NCBI GenBank assembly: GCA_037176885.1
Contig: JAWWNJ010000022.1
Location: forward strand, 1,488,001-1,552,000
Direction: 5' to 3'
DNA from: Favolaschia claudopus
Taxonomy: Eukaryota; Basidiomycota; Agaricomycetes; Agaricales; Mycenaceae
Length of the DNA stretch: 64,000 nucleotides
Numbering within the stretch: the first letter of the stretch is position 1; each line of letters starts with the position of its first letter. Positions 55,539 through 64,000 of this stretch are shown here, in pieces. The position numbers were made by a program, and so were the translations under genes. Under the pieces are notes generated by a model. The model had not been told where the DNA came from. It saw only the letters and a list, made by a program, of their open reading frames with translations, and ran no database searches.

Positions 55539-57184
55539 ATGTCTTTCGTACTTCCGGTCGAGATGTGGGCAGAGATCGTCCGCTATCTTCCCTCTCGTCA
55601 AGCTCTGCCTCTGCTCAGTGTTTCTCGCATTATCCATGACATTGCAATACGGAGGGTCTTCTCAACAGTCAGACTCTACTTCATGCACGGGCAACCAGCA
55701 TTCTATATGCTCCATACTGAGAGCGAAAAATATGCGCTCGAAACCTCGGACTTTCTTCTGAACCGCTCTTGGGAGTTGATAAACTATATCATCATGAATC
55801 CCGTCTTTGCTAGCGCTGTAAAAACCCTCAGCGTCCATGCCTTCACCGATGGGCCAGCTGTATTCGAGCATCGTGCGTCGCCATACTTTCCCGTTTCTTT
55901 GCGCTTATTCCACTGGACAGGCAATCTTGCACAGGCATTACTTTGCCTTCCACATTTACAGTCATTCCACTACTTCGGTGACTGTCCGGACTTCTCTAAC
56001 GTCGCGGAATACCTTCCAAAACGTAAGGCCATTTATTGATCAAACTCATCCTTTCCTTAATACTTGACAGACTTAAAACACCTCCGAATTCAATCGTAAG
56101 TTGACGGAAATCTTTCTTCCTCACCCGTTGATGACGATAGTGAATTCAGGATGCCAAATCCAGAGCTGCTCGGTCACCTCGATAGCCTCAAATTCCTCCA
56201 ACCCGCTATTTTGTTCATGTATGTGCGGGATCAAAAGCAAGACCAAATCTTTGCCGTATGGGAACGTGGAGTCGGAGATGCACAAGATCTGGTCTCGGTC
56301 GTGGAAAGCAATCCTGTCCAGGAACTCGTTCTTTCGTCAACCCACGTCGGCCTCCTGCCCATCCGGATATGCAACAGGTTGACACGATTGGATATCTGTG
56401 TCCCACAATTCGAGCAGCTCGTTGGCCTTGATCTAGTCTTTCACCATGCGCAATTCCTCGAATCTCTCTCACTGGTGGGATACATCGAGCCGTTCGTGTT
56501 TGCGGACCTTCCCAAAGAGTCTGATGTCCTGCCTCACCTCAGGTCGTTCAGACTGTCCTGCGAGTTCTGGGATCAGGAGGTCACGGAAATGCAAGTGCCC
56601 CTTCTGTCCGAATTCCTCACTCGACGTCCGTCCCTGCGTAGGTTATACCTCCGTCTCCCCGCATTGGGGTTAAATGCTTCTATGGCTATTGCAACTGTCA
56701 TTGGAGAGCTACAAAACCTCCGGGTCTTGGGCTTTCATGCTGGCGATGAGCCGCTTGATGAATCTGCTGCCTTCCATCTGGCCGCCCAGCTGTCCTTGCA
56801 GTTGGAAGCTCTCCAGCTCACTCTACCATGGTCTAGCGACTTGCACGTACGAACCTGGACCCCGTTGGTACGTATTTGTCGGCCGCTTACTCCTTCAAAC
56901 TGATGTACCCCGATTTCTAGCTCAGCAAATTACAACAACTCCCTCGTCTATCCTTCCTCCATTTATTTTCGAATGGTGAGGATCCAGTGCCTATTCACCC
57001 TCTCGAGTTAGCCACTGATCTAGAGCATCTCGAACTCATCGGGTTGCAACGCTCATTATTCACGGTTGACCGCGACGCCGGCGAGGGGTGGGAGCCCAAG
57101 TCCTGGTCACCGTGGTTGGTCAAGTATTGTTTGCCAGAGGACTTTTCATGCGCCGATCATGCGTGGTTGTTCAGGTATCATTGA
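55539..57184 (+). CDS. F-box protein with LRR-like C-terminal half
   Basis: The start at 55539 gives MSFVLPVEMWAEIVRYLPSR, the F-box opening (LPVEmwaeI..yLp), then LLSVSRIIHDIAIRRVF. FHWTGNLAQALLCLPHLQSF begins a region of irregular leucine-rich strands: NRLTRLDICVPQFEQLVGLD, FLESLSLVGYIEP, LPHLRSFRLSCEFWD, RPSLRRLYLRLPALGLN, LQNLRVLGFHAGDEP and LEALQLTLPW. It ends with HLELIGLQRSLFTVDRDAGE and DHAWLFRYH. Such F-box/LRR genes are hugely expanded in mushrooms and likely act as SCF ligase adaptors. About four to five exons. It is divergent from the nuclease-helicase. Confidence 0.72.
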
Positions 57185-57395
57185 TTGTACTTACCGTGCT
57201 CTGAGGTTTGTTTCTCTCTTGAATTCATGCCCGAAAAGGCACATATTTCGCCCCCAACCTCACGCTTGAGTCCAATGATGATTCTCTCCGATTCTCCCTC
57301 CGTTCAACTGTGCTGTAAAATTCAACCAATGTTACATTCTAACGCTACAATATGATAGAAGACAATGCGAGACGATACAAAGCAGAAACTTCATC

Positions 57396-58350
57396 TCATT
57401 CCCCCCATGACCCATTTCGTGAAGCGTTCATCCCATTATACGAATCGACAATCGTCGTGTAGTGCCGCGTCGAATGTATTTCTTGGTTTCCAGCAATATT
57501 ATTGATCTTGATATTCCCCGTATGTCCATTCAGCAAATTGCCAAATGGATTGTCGGGCGAGGGAGATGCCGGCTGTGGCGCGTCTTGCCTTGCTTTCTCT
57601 TGCTCCCTCAATTCCTGGAGGTAGAAGGTAGGCAGGTATTACATAGCACGATCCGAATCACGAACTTGGAGAATGGAAACCACGGTCTCATGAATACTAA
57701 TGGTTGACTGGAGCTGTGAAACACGACTTGAGCAGCAGATACAACAAAGTTCGCTCTCAACGCACCCCGAAGACATCTAGCGCTTGCCTTAACCGCATCC
57801 GATACTGCTGAATCTTGTTCGTCTCTGTCTGGATCCGAATAATTCTGGTCAACATTCCTTGGGCTACGTGTTTCTGTGCAAGTTGGTTTATCGTCTGAAG
57901 CAGACTCAACATCGTCCAAAGCGTGTCAGTGTCACTGCGCAGTGCGAACTCCGTTAACGGGCGAACCTGATGAGGTCTTCTACGTGTTTCTTCAAACCCA
58001 AAGATGGTTTGAGACCGTCCTTCTCCATGTCATTGTACACGCATATTATCGCTGAGACCAACTCGCAAGCATCGTTGGCTAAGGCCTGGAACGACTCTTT
58101 ATTGTCCCTCGCTTGCTTATGGTCCATCGAAACATTTCAGCTGCGCCCAAGGAATCAGGTTGTTTGATTTGCTGACCCGGACAGTGTTCAACAACGCAAG
58201 CGCCAGTACGCTCGCATCTTGGAGGAACGGGACAGGCGTGAATTGGGCCGCTGTCGTTAGAGTTGCAAGCACAGTCGCCGATATGTCGAAGGTTTTATCC
58301 ACAGCTGGTGCGTTGGGTCCTGCAACGGAGGAATAGTGGACCATAGGCAT
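57396..58350 (-). CDS. MLKL/HeLo-like four-helix-bundle protein with C-terminal amyloid-like motif
   Basis: Five exons join in frame to about 252 residues. MPMVHYSSVAGPNAPAVDK is followed by ATLTTAAQFTPVPFLQDASV, NTVRQARDNKESFQALANDA and CELVSAIICVY, then LWTMLSLLQTINQLAQKHV, QYRMRLRQALDVFG and STISIHETVVSILQ. This is the helical domain related to the N-terminal domain of MLKL and to HeLo-like domains, common at the front of basidiomycete NLR-like proteins. Here it stands alone. After a Pro/Ser-rich linker (about 191-206) comes NGHTGNIKINNIAGNQEI and RHYTTIVDSYN (about 210-240), a short Gly/Asn pattern like the motifs that precede NACHT domains. In related systems such motifs nucleate amyloid and trigger a membrane-disrupting bundle. 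No NLR gene lies in the window. Splices used: 58167-58128 region, 57965-57933, and two near 57770 and 57660. Confidence 0.7.
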
Positions 58351-58565
58351 GGTGGGTGTGTGTACAAGTGTCTACCAGCTCTGACTAGATCTGGATTGTA
58401 GGTGTACACAATCCGGGCGCCTGTCGAGACGCGAAGATCTACAGCCTCAAACACAGCCATATATCAAGCAGGGCAGCTCCTTCTTTCGAATCGCAGTCAT
58501 GGGGCATACATAGCCTTGCAAATGGTTCCGCGGATAAAATACAGAGAGAATGAGAACAAGGTAAA

Positions 58566-59434
58566 CTACGATTTGGATTTGGGTCGGAATGGAAACACTT
58601 TTTCAGCGAATGACTGTGTGCGCTTTGGCTGGCTTCTTTCCAATGGGACGCGACTGGGACCAGGTGCAGATGGAGACGCATTCACTGCCTCAACTGTATC
58701 GGCATCATCAACTTCCATCTGCATGTTGGCCATAGCTCTCCTCATGTTTTCAAGCCTCGTTGGGTATTTCTGTGCGGGCTCCGTAGCTCTCGCGCCGTCC
58801 AGTACCTCTGGTCCATCCGCTTCCGTGCCGTCGGGAGATATTTCTGCTGAGGGCTGATCAAACCGAGAACGACAACAACCGCAATGTAGACTACCTGGAT
58901 TGAGGGTTGCTGACACAATATCGGGATCGTTGGGGGACGTATCTACCCCAAATTCGAACGTCTCTGTCGACGTGACTAGTGAGAAGATTACGAAGATTTT
59001 AAAGAACGAACAATTCAGGTCGTACCTGGCGATATATGCGAAAATCTTTCCGCTGGTTCCGGTTGATATACGGGGCTGCGACGACGACGAGGACTGGCAT
59101 GGAAATCCCCGCCTGAGATTTCAACATGGCTTTCGGGCGATTGCAGTAAGGACTCGAAGCGACCTGAGCTCTGAGGTCTATCGGTGTAATATTGCGCGTG
59201 TCCATAGTCACCACGCTCCCGATGACGCGGAGACCGACGCCGATGATTCCCACCTTGAGGAGGCCACGGGTCGTAGTGTGCACCGTCATCAAAGTCATCT
59301 GGATTATAGTCCTGAGAGTATGCATTGGAGATGTAGGTCGAGTAGATATGATGCTCTTGATTCAGGTCTCCATGGATGACATTGAAGGTCCCCCCAGTGA
59401 TCTGGAAATTCGAGGAATTGTTGAAGAATGTCAT
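58566..59434 (-). CDS. Small disordered protein with N-terminal ITGGTF motif
   Basis: The start at 59434 gives MTFFNNSSNFQITGGTFNVI and HGDLNQEHH. This N-terminal GGTF motif is very common in mushroom genomes, usually just before NACHT/NLR or other signalling domains; its function is unproven, but Gly/Asn-rich beta-type repeats suggest self-assembly. The rest, about 255 residues in three exons, is Arg/Ser/Pro/Asp-rich and probably disordered. A second, weaker copy, SHVEISGGDFHAS, sits near residue 102. The last exon ends FPFRPKSKS, with a basic patch. No NACHT, kinase or helical bundle follows. It is 215 bases upstream of the MLKL-like gene, same strand, so the two may be expressed together. 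Confidence 0.6.
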
Positions 59435-59941
59435 CGCGAGATAAAAGCTAGGATGGATGTGGGGGACAGTGAGCAAGTCGCTTGAATACCGATAGTGCAC
59501 TGCCTGTGAGAGTCTTGCTGTACGTCCAAGCTGTACCAGTGACCATTGTGGGCGTCTAGTACGATAAAGATATCCCAGCCCAACCGGACTTTGCCGATCA
59601 GTGTAAACAAAGACAAGCACACTACCGCCAATGGCTCGAAATGGAAGGTAGGCAGGTAGGAAGGAAGGAGCTGATTGACTCACCCGGTTACGCAGCAGAA
59701 CGCAGGCTTTGGCAAATCGGTGGCGAGGCTGAAGCGCTGATCATATTTTGAATTGAATTACTCAGCCAGATGCAGCCGATTAAGAGCGGGATATCTTATC
59801 CGGCTGGGCTTTAGATTATTCGGATATGTTCGGTTGTAGCAAAAAGCTCCATTTGAAATCTAATTATCTATCGCCCTTATAATAAAACTCAGGCGAGCAT
59901 TGCACCTAACATTCCTCTCATCCTCAATCTCTTTTGCGACC
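59435..59941. promoter_or_regulatory. Divergent region between the GGTF-motif gene and the DJ-1-like gene
   Basis: 507 bases between opposite start codons. TATAATA at 59878-59884 may be the TATA element of the DJ-1-like gene. No coding signal seen. Confidence 0.4.
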
Positions 59942-60920
59942 ATGCCTTCTGTTCTGTTTGTCTTCACCTCAGCTGCGAAAACCCTGACCGGTTTGCCGAC
60001 TGGATGGTACTTGCCAGAAGCAGCTCATCCATACTACGTCCTCGCTCCGCATGCAACCATCGATTTTGCGAGCCCCAAAGGCCTAAATCCACCTATCGAC
60101 GAATCTAGCATCAAGGTGCGTCGGACAAAAGTGTGACCATGAGCCTGAGAAATGGCTCACCCTCATTTCCTTCACAGTTGTTTGAGAACGACGCAGACAG
60201 CGTCAAGTTCCTCAAGGATGAGACCGTCAAGGCGAAGCTAGCGAGCGCCAAAAAGCTGACTGAAGTTGACGTGAAGGTAGTTTGGTTGCATGCATTCTCT
60301 CTGGGATTTTGAATTGACATTAGAGGGACAGGATTATGACGCGATTTTCTACATTGGCGGACATGGACCCGTTATTGACCTTGCTGTGGATCCAGCGAAC
60401 ATCGAGCTTGCGAACAAGGCATGCGCAAGACTCCTAATGCTTGTTCTATTTCCTACTTCTGACCGAGAAACAGTTCTTGCGATCTGGAAAAATCGTTAGC
60501 GCCGTATGCCATGGCCTGGCTGCACTTGTCAGTGTTACCGATGCTAAAGGAAAATCGATATTTGCTGGGAAAAACGTTACAGGCTTTTCCAACAAAGAAG
60601 AAGAGATCCTCGGGAAAGCGAAGGTCGGCTACACTTGGCTTTGCACAATCTTGAGCCTAAGAAATGCTGACCCAATCGTACGAACGCAGGATTTGCCATT
60701 CTTGACAGAGGATAGAATCATAAGCCTCGGGGGAAAATATTCGAAGGCCGACACACCGTACGACGTGAGCGTCTTGAGGCCTTTCTTTTATAGCAGATCT
60801 AGAGTACTAACGAGACACCAGCCCAAGGTTATTGTTGACGGAAAGCTTTTGACCGGCCAGAACCCCAGCTCCTCTGGGCCACTGGGTCAAGAAATACTGA
60901 AGGCATTGCAAAACCTGTAG
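59942..60920 (+). CDS. DJ-1/PfpI family protein, Hsp31-like (glyoxalase III or chaperone type)
   Basis: The start at 59942 gives MPSVLFVFTSAAKTLTGLPT and GWYLPEAAHPYYVL, where the Glu of LPEA is the conserved acidic residue of the Hsp31 group. Later exons give FASPKGLNPPIDESS, LFENDADSVKFLKDE, YDAIFYIGGHGPVIDLA and IVSAVCHGLAAL, with the nucleophilic Cys and adjacent His of the family. KSIFAGKNVTGFSNKEEEIL, FLTEDRIISLGGKYSKAD and KVIVDGKLLTGQNPSSSG complete the fold. Glutathione-independent glyoxalase III (methylglyoxal to lactate) is the best-supported role for Hsp31-like members. About six exons; ends KALQNL. Confidence 0.9.
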
Positions 60921-61226
60921 CCCTGTTGATAATGAATGTAGCACTAGTAGCAGTGGACAATTGAATTGATGTCAGTAAACACCAGCCGGTGCAGTGGGTG
61001 TCTTCAACCAAGTTTGAACCAGAGTCTGAGGCCATATTCGCCACAAAAAAAGTTGGAAAGTACGTTCAGTCCAGTAGGGGATTGACCAAAAGTCTATTGA
61101 CAGTGAACGAGCGAAAGTTCCATGCAATCTGAGTAGCCGCAGAGTTGAGCAGTAGTTCAACGTTGAACGTTGAGCGCTGAGCCCAAAGAGTGAGAGGGTA
61201 TGTAAGTTACAATTTGGTTCTTGTAG
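60921..61226. other. Intergenic region and unresolved 5' part of the MYND gene
   Basis: The MYND-protein gene must have at least one more exon here, since its first visible exon is preceded by an intron-like acceptor at 61226 and a GTATGT donor at 61199. An ATG at 60968 (MSVNTSRCSG) is possible but I cannot join it with confidence. A short GTTGAACGTTGA direct repeat lies near 61160. Confidence 0.35.
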
Positions 61227-63397
61227 TATTGAGTGATCTGAACGACTATCTTCGGATTTCACGTCCCCCCGTACAAGAGAGGCTGAAACGAGCCTACAAT
61301 TTGGTCACGTTGATTCAAGCGTCTTTGACAGCACGTCCACCTCAAGTTCTTACTGTGAGCGTCCTGTTGAATAGGCTACGAATGGACAGTCAAGTACGCC
61401 GAAATATGGCGAACTTCGTCATTTCCTCACTTGCTGGCGAGCTGGACACTGGCAGACACGTTGAATCAATGCGCAGATTCGAAATCATACGTGCTCTTCG
61501 ACTCTTGATCTCTCAGACCTCACTCGCAGACGAAGACCAGGCTTGTTCTATCTTACAGATACTTCTCAAAGACTTGAATATCGAACCGATTCAGCCATGC
61601 ATTGGAAACGAGGCCCTTCAGGCCCTTGCCAGTGTCACGCACTATCTCGCCGATGTGACGTCAACCAATAGTCCCCCCCAGCGACTGATGCGCGTTTTAG
61701 AGGATGCTTGGCCTCAAGTATTCCAATGGTTATGGAGCCAAATGTTTACTCTTGTACTCCCCCCCGTCAGCTCTGACGATGCCACCATAAATTCGTACTA
61801 CTATTCCGCCGCGATCAGCGTCTTGAGCTTATATTCCAGCCATCCAATCCTTTTTCACGTGGCGACAGAAACGGACACCCCATTGGACCTACTAGTTTCC
61901 CGCTTGCTGTATATCAGGGCGAAACGTCTAGATCCTTCCATCCCCTCCGCCATCGTACATCTTTACCGCACATATCTCAGCCCGCAAAAATCTGCCCCAG
62001 ATCCAAACTCTCAGTGTGCAGCCCTTGGAGTAGCGAGTTCTTTCCACATGTTGTACACCAACTTCCAGTGGAGAGACTCGGACAGAGATGTTCTGCATAG
62101 CGCTATATCGTCGACAATCCAGCTTTTACTCCATGCTCCCCGTGCCGAGCTTTCTGCAAAATCTCCCGACCTTGCCCTAGTCGAATCTCACCTCGCAATC
62201 ATTGTCGCTCTTTCTCATGCTGAAAAGCATCCCTATGCATTCATTAATAACCATTCTCCGTCGGTCATCGTCAAGTTTCTTGCGTCGCTGGGAAAATTTT
62301 CCGCTGATGATGCATTCCTTGCCAAATGCACCTCCCTTTGTGTCGAACACCTATGCTTGGTTTTGGAGAGTTCCCCCGGATTCCAGCCAATACTAGAGGC
62401 CGTCGACGCAATGTTGCTACCCGCTCTCATCAAAATGCATTCCCGCCTTCCCCAGCTCTGTAGTCTAACTCCTGCACAACACGACGCTCCCTCTCTCTGC
62501 ACCATCCTCTCCAAGTATCTGATCTTCATTTCCTTCCGCGAAAGAGTCGCGAAATCGCTCTCAATCATTGCCAAAACTGGGTTGGAGGATCTCCTGCCGC
62601 AAGACTCCTCGTTCACCACTGCCTTGATCAATTTTAAAGAACTAGCCATAGAGCGAAGCAAAGTCATCACGCAGCCGCATCGCGGTCGTGCCAAGAACGA
62701 AATAGTATGTAGTAATATCACGGTATGCACCACCCCTTCGTCCACTTTCCAATCACCAAAGTCTCGTTTCTTAGTGCCGGGAAACCAAACAGAAAGCCGA
62801 CCTCGCGTGCTGCAGCCGCTGTCACGTCGCCTTCTACTGCTCGAAGGCTTGCCAGGTATACGACTGGAAGCATGGCGACCATAAAGCGACATGCGTAGGC
62901 GCTTATGACCGTAAGTTGATCGCTCTTCGAACCTTGCATATCACTACACTATCGTACGCAACTCAGGACGCAAGAACTTCCCCATTGGGAATCGTGACAT
63001 GTTTTCCGTCGACGAACTCGTCCGATCCGAAGTGAAACTCAAGCTTTCGGAAATCTGCGCCGCTTGGGAGGATCTAAGCCAGGACTGCATCGTCCCCTTG
63101 GTCATCTTTGACTTGGTCACCCATCCTCTGAGTCTCACCATCACGAAAGCCGATCCTGATGTTCCTCCGCATCGCCGTACGACCGCTAGACAGACGGTTT
63201 TTTGGAAAGAGACGGTGGAGATGGTGGATGCTGAGCGAAAACGAGGCGTAAACAAGGGCATCCTCCTTGCCTACATTCCCGCTGGAGCTGAGTGCTACGA
63301 TTCGATGGTCATGATCACTTTGGACGAGCTGCGAACTGTTGTCTTTTCTTCGAAACCCATGTTCGGACTCGGGCCTGCAACAGTCAGCGTTGGATAA
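61227..63397 (+). CDS. MYND zinc-finger protein with long helical N-terminal region (5' end unresolved)
   Basis: The first long exon gives LSDLNDYLRISRPPVQERLK and about 480 residues of helical, Leu-rich sequence of ARM/HEAT type (SMRRFEIIRALRLLISQTSL, LESHLAIIVALSHAE). A 50-base intron after CSNIT joins to CRETKQKADLACCSRCHVAF and YCSKACQVYDWKHGDHKATC, a MYND finger with all seven Cys and the closing His/Cys. A last exon (about 62967-63397) gives GNRDMFSVDELVRSEVK, FWKETVEMVDAERKRGV and GLGPATVSVG. MYND fingers bind proline-rich partners; similar large MYND proteins are common in mushrooms with no known function. The start is not fixed: no convincing ATG lies in the first exon before MDSQVRR (about 61382), and upstream residues look coding. 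Confidence 0.7.
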
Positions 63398-64000
63398 TTC
63401 GCTGATTTTCGCAGGGCTACAGCACAGTGTTTAGACATTTTTTGGCTCATTTCGCTAAATTGAACTCGATTTTATTTGTTTCTTGTTGTACGACTCCTGC
63501 TGTATGGCAGACACCCTCTCATGTTGTTGTACCAGTCCTATACAGTATATCCTCCAACACTTGACCTTGTTGCACACCGATCCCCAACTGAGAAAGTGAA
63601 TCTCACCGCAGTGACGTGCACGAGGATCTGGCAAGCGATCTTGCAGAATCGCCAACACAAAGAGAAGAGATCACACAAACACATCTTCAGAATGCCAGAA
63701 TTGATAACCTCGATCGAAAAGTCGATTGAACGATACCACTGCATTCTAATCAAGATTCGGAGAACCAGGAAAGCGAGGAGCGTCTTGAGGTCGCTAGCTT
63801 TGTTGAACGGGCGGGGACGATTGCCGCCGAGAGAGACTGTCGTACTGTGATGAAGGTTGGGAATGAGCTCTTTCACTCATCATGTGGACACCATGAACGA
63901 AGATAATATTCTTGGAAAATGACAGGAAAGCGAGGGTCACCGTCGATGACTCATCCTCCCCCCGGTATCGTGGCATTTAATGCACACAAAGACAAAGGCA
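63398..64000. other. Right-end region (603 bases), no supported gene
   Basis: Open frames on both strands (63476-63850 plus, 63538-63876 minus) overlap and show no family blocks. A gene running in from beyond the right edge cannot be excluded. Confidence 0.35.

Noticed and set aside
1..64000. CRISPR array, bacterial operon or prophage features
   Set aside because: Intron-dense eukaryotic genes throughout; no spaced repeats or Shine-Dalgarno-led gene strings.

Overview
The window is nuclear DNA from a mushroom-type basidiomycete (Agaricomycetes). Nearly all genes are cut by many short introns (about 45-60 bases, GT-AG with a few GC-AG), genes are packed on both strands, and the families are typical of such fungi: a heme-thiolate peroxidase of family 2, tandem monocarboxylate-type MFS transporters, a Mug135-like protein, a GH12 endoglucanase, an acyl-CoA desaturase fused to cytochrome b5, and small proteins with the basidiomycete GGTF/GNQ motifs. 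I recognised no rRNA or tRNA gene, no CRISPR array and no intact transposon.

Region 1 (1-6.8 kb), lipid metabolism: the 3' part of an acyl-CoA ligase, an LPX1-like alpha/beta-hydrolase, an acyl-CoA dehydrogenase and a delta-9 desaturase. The hydrolase and dehydrogenase are divergent and end in ARL and AKM, both fitting the peroxisomal PTS1 consensus; the ligase ends in TKL, a weaker variant. Region 2 (7.1-25 kb, all minus strand): a secreted peroxygenase-type heme peroxidase whose Cys ligand appears to sit on a 6-base micro-exon, an RTC4-domain protein, a polytopic membrane protein, two paralogous MFS transporters around an HhH-like nuclear protein, and a division 1 chitin synthase.

Region 3 (26-39 kb), accessory: Mug135-like protein, NmrA/EasG-like reductase, omega GST, stand-alone adenylation (ANL) enzyme, intronless microbial-type PARG, 2-oxoglutarate dioxygenase, GH12 glucanase, a TMEM223-like protein and a decayed fragment of a second GST. 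The reductase, GST, ANL enzyme and dioxygenase could form a small metabolite cluster (inference). Region 4 (39-50 kb): TRAPPC11, an F-box-like protein, and two divergent surface-polysaccharide candidates (an intronless HtrL/YibB-like protein and a Cps1-like GT2), then a LEU5-type mitochondrial carrier.

Region 5 (50.5-64 kb): a large Fe-S RecB-type nuclease fused to an SF1 (Upf1/Dna2-type) helicase, an F-box protein, and the best candidate for a little-described system: two neighbouring minus-strand genes, one an MLKL/HeLo-like helical bundle with a C-terminal GN..INNIAGNQ motif, the other a small disordered protein with an N-terminal ITGGTF motif. These resemble parts of fungal NLR/amyloid-type signalling. 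A DJ-1/Hsp31-like protein and a MYND-finger protein close the window.

Product names rest on motif recognition by eye. Splice sites were chosen by reading-frame continuity and family pattern; gene ends are more reliable than some starts.
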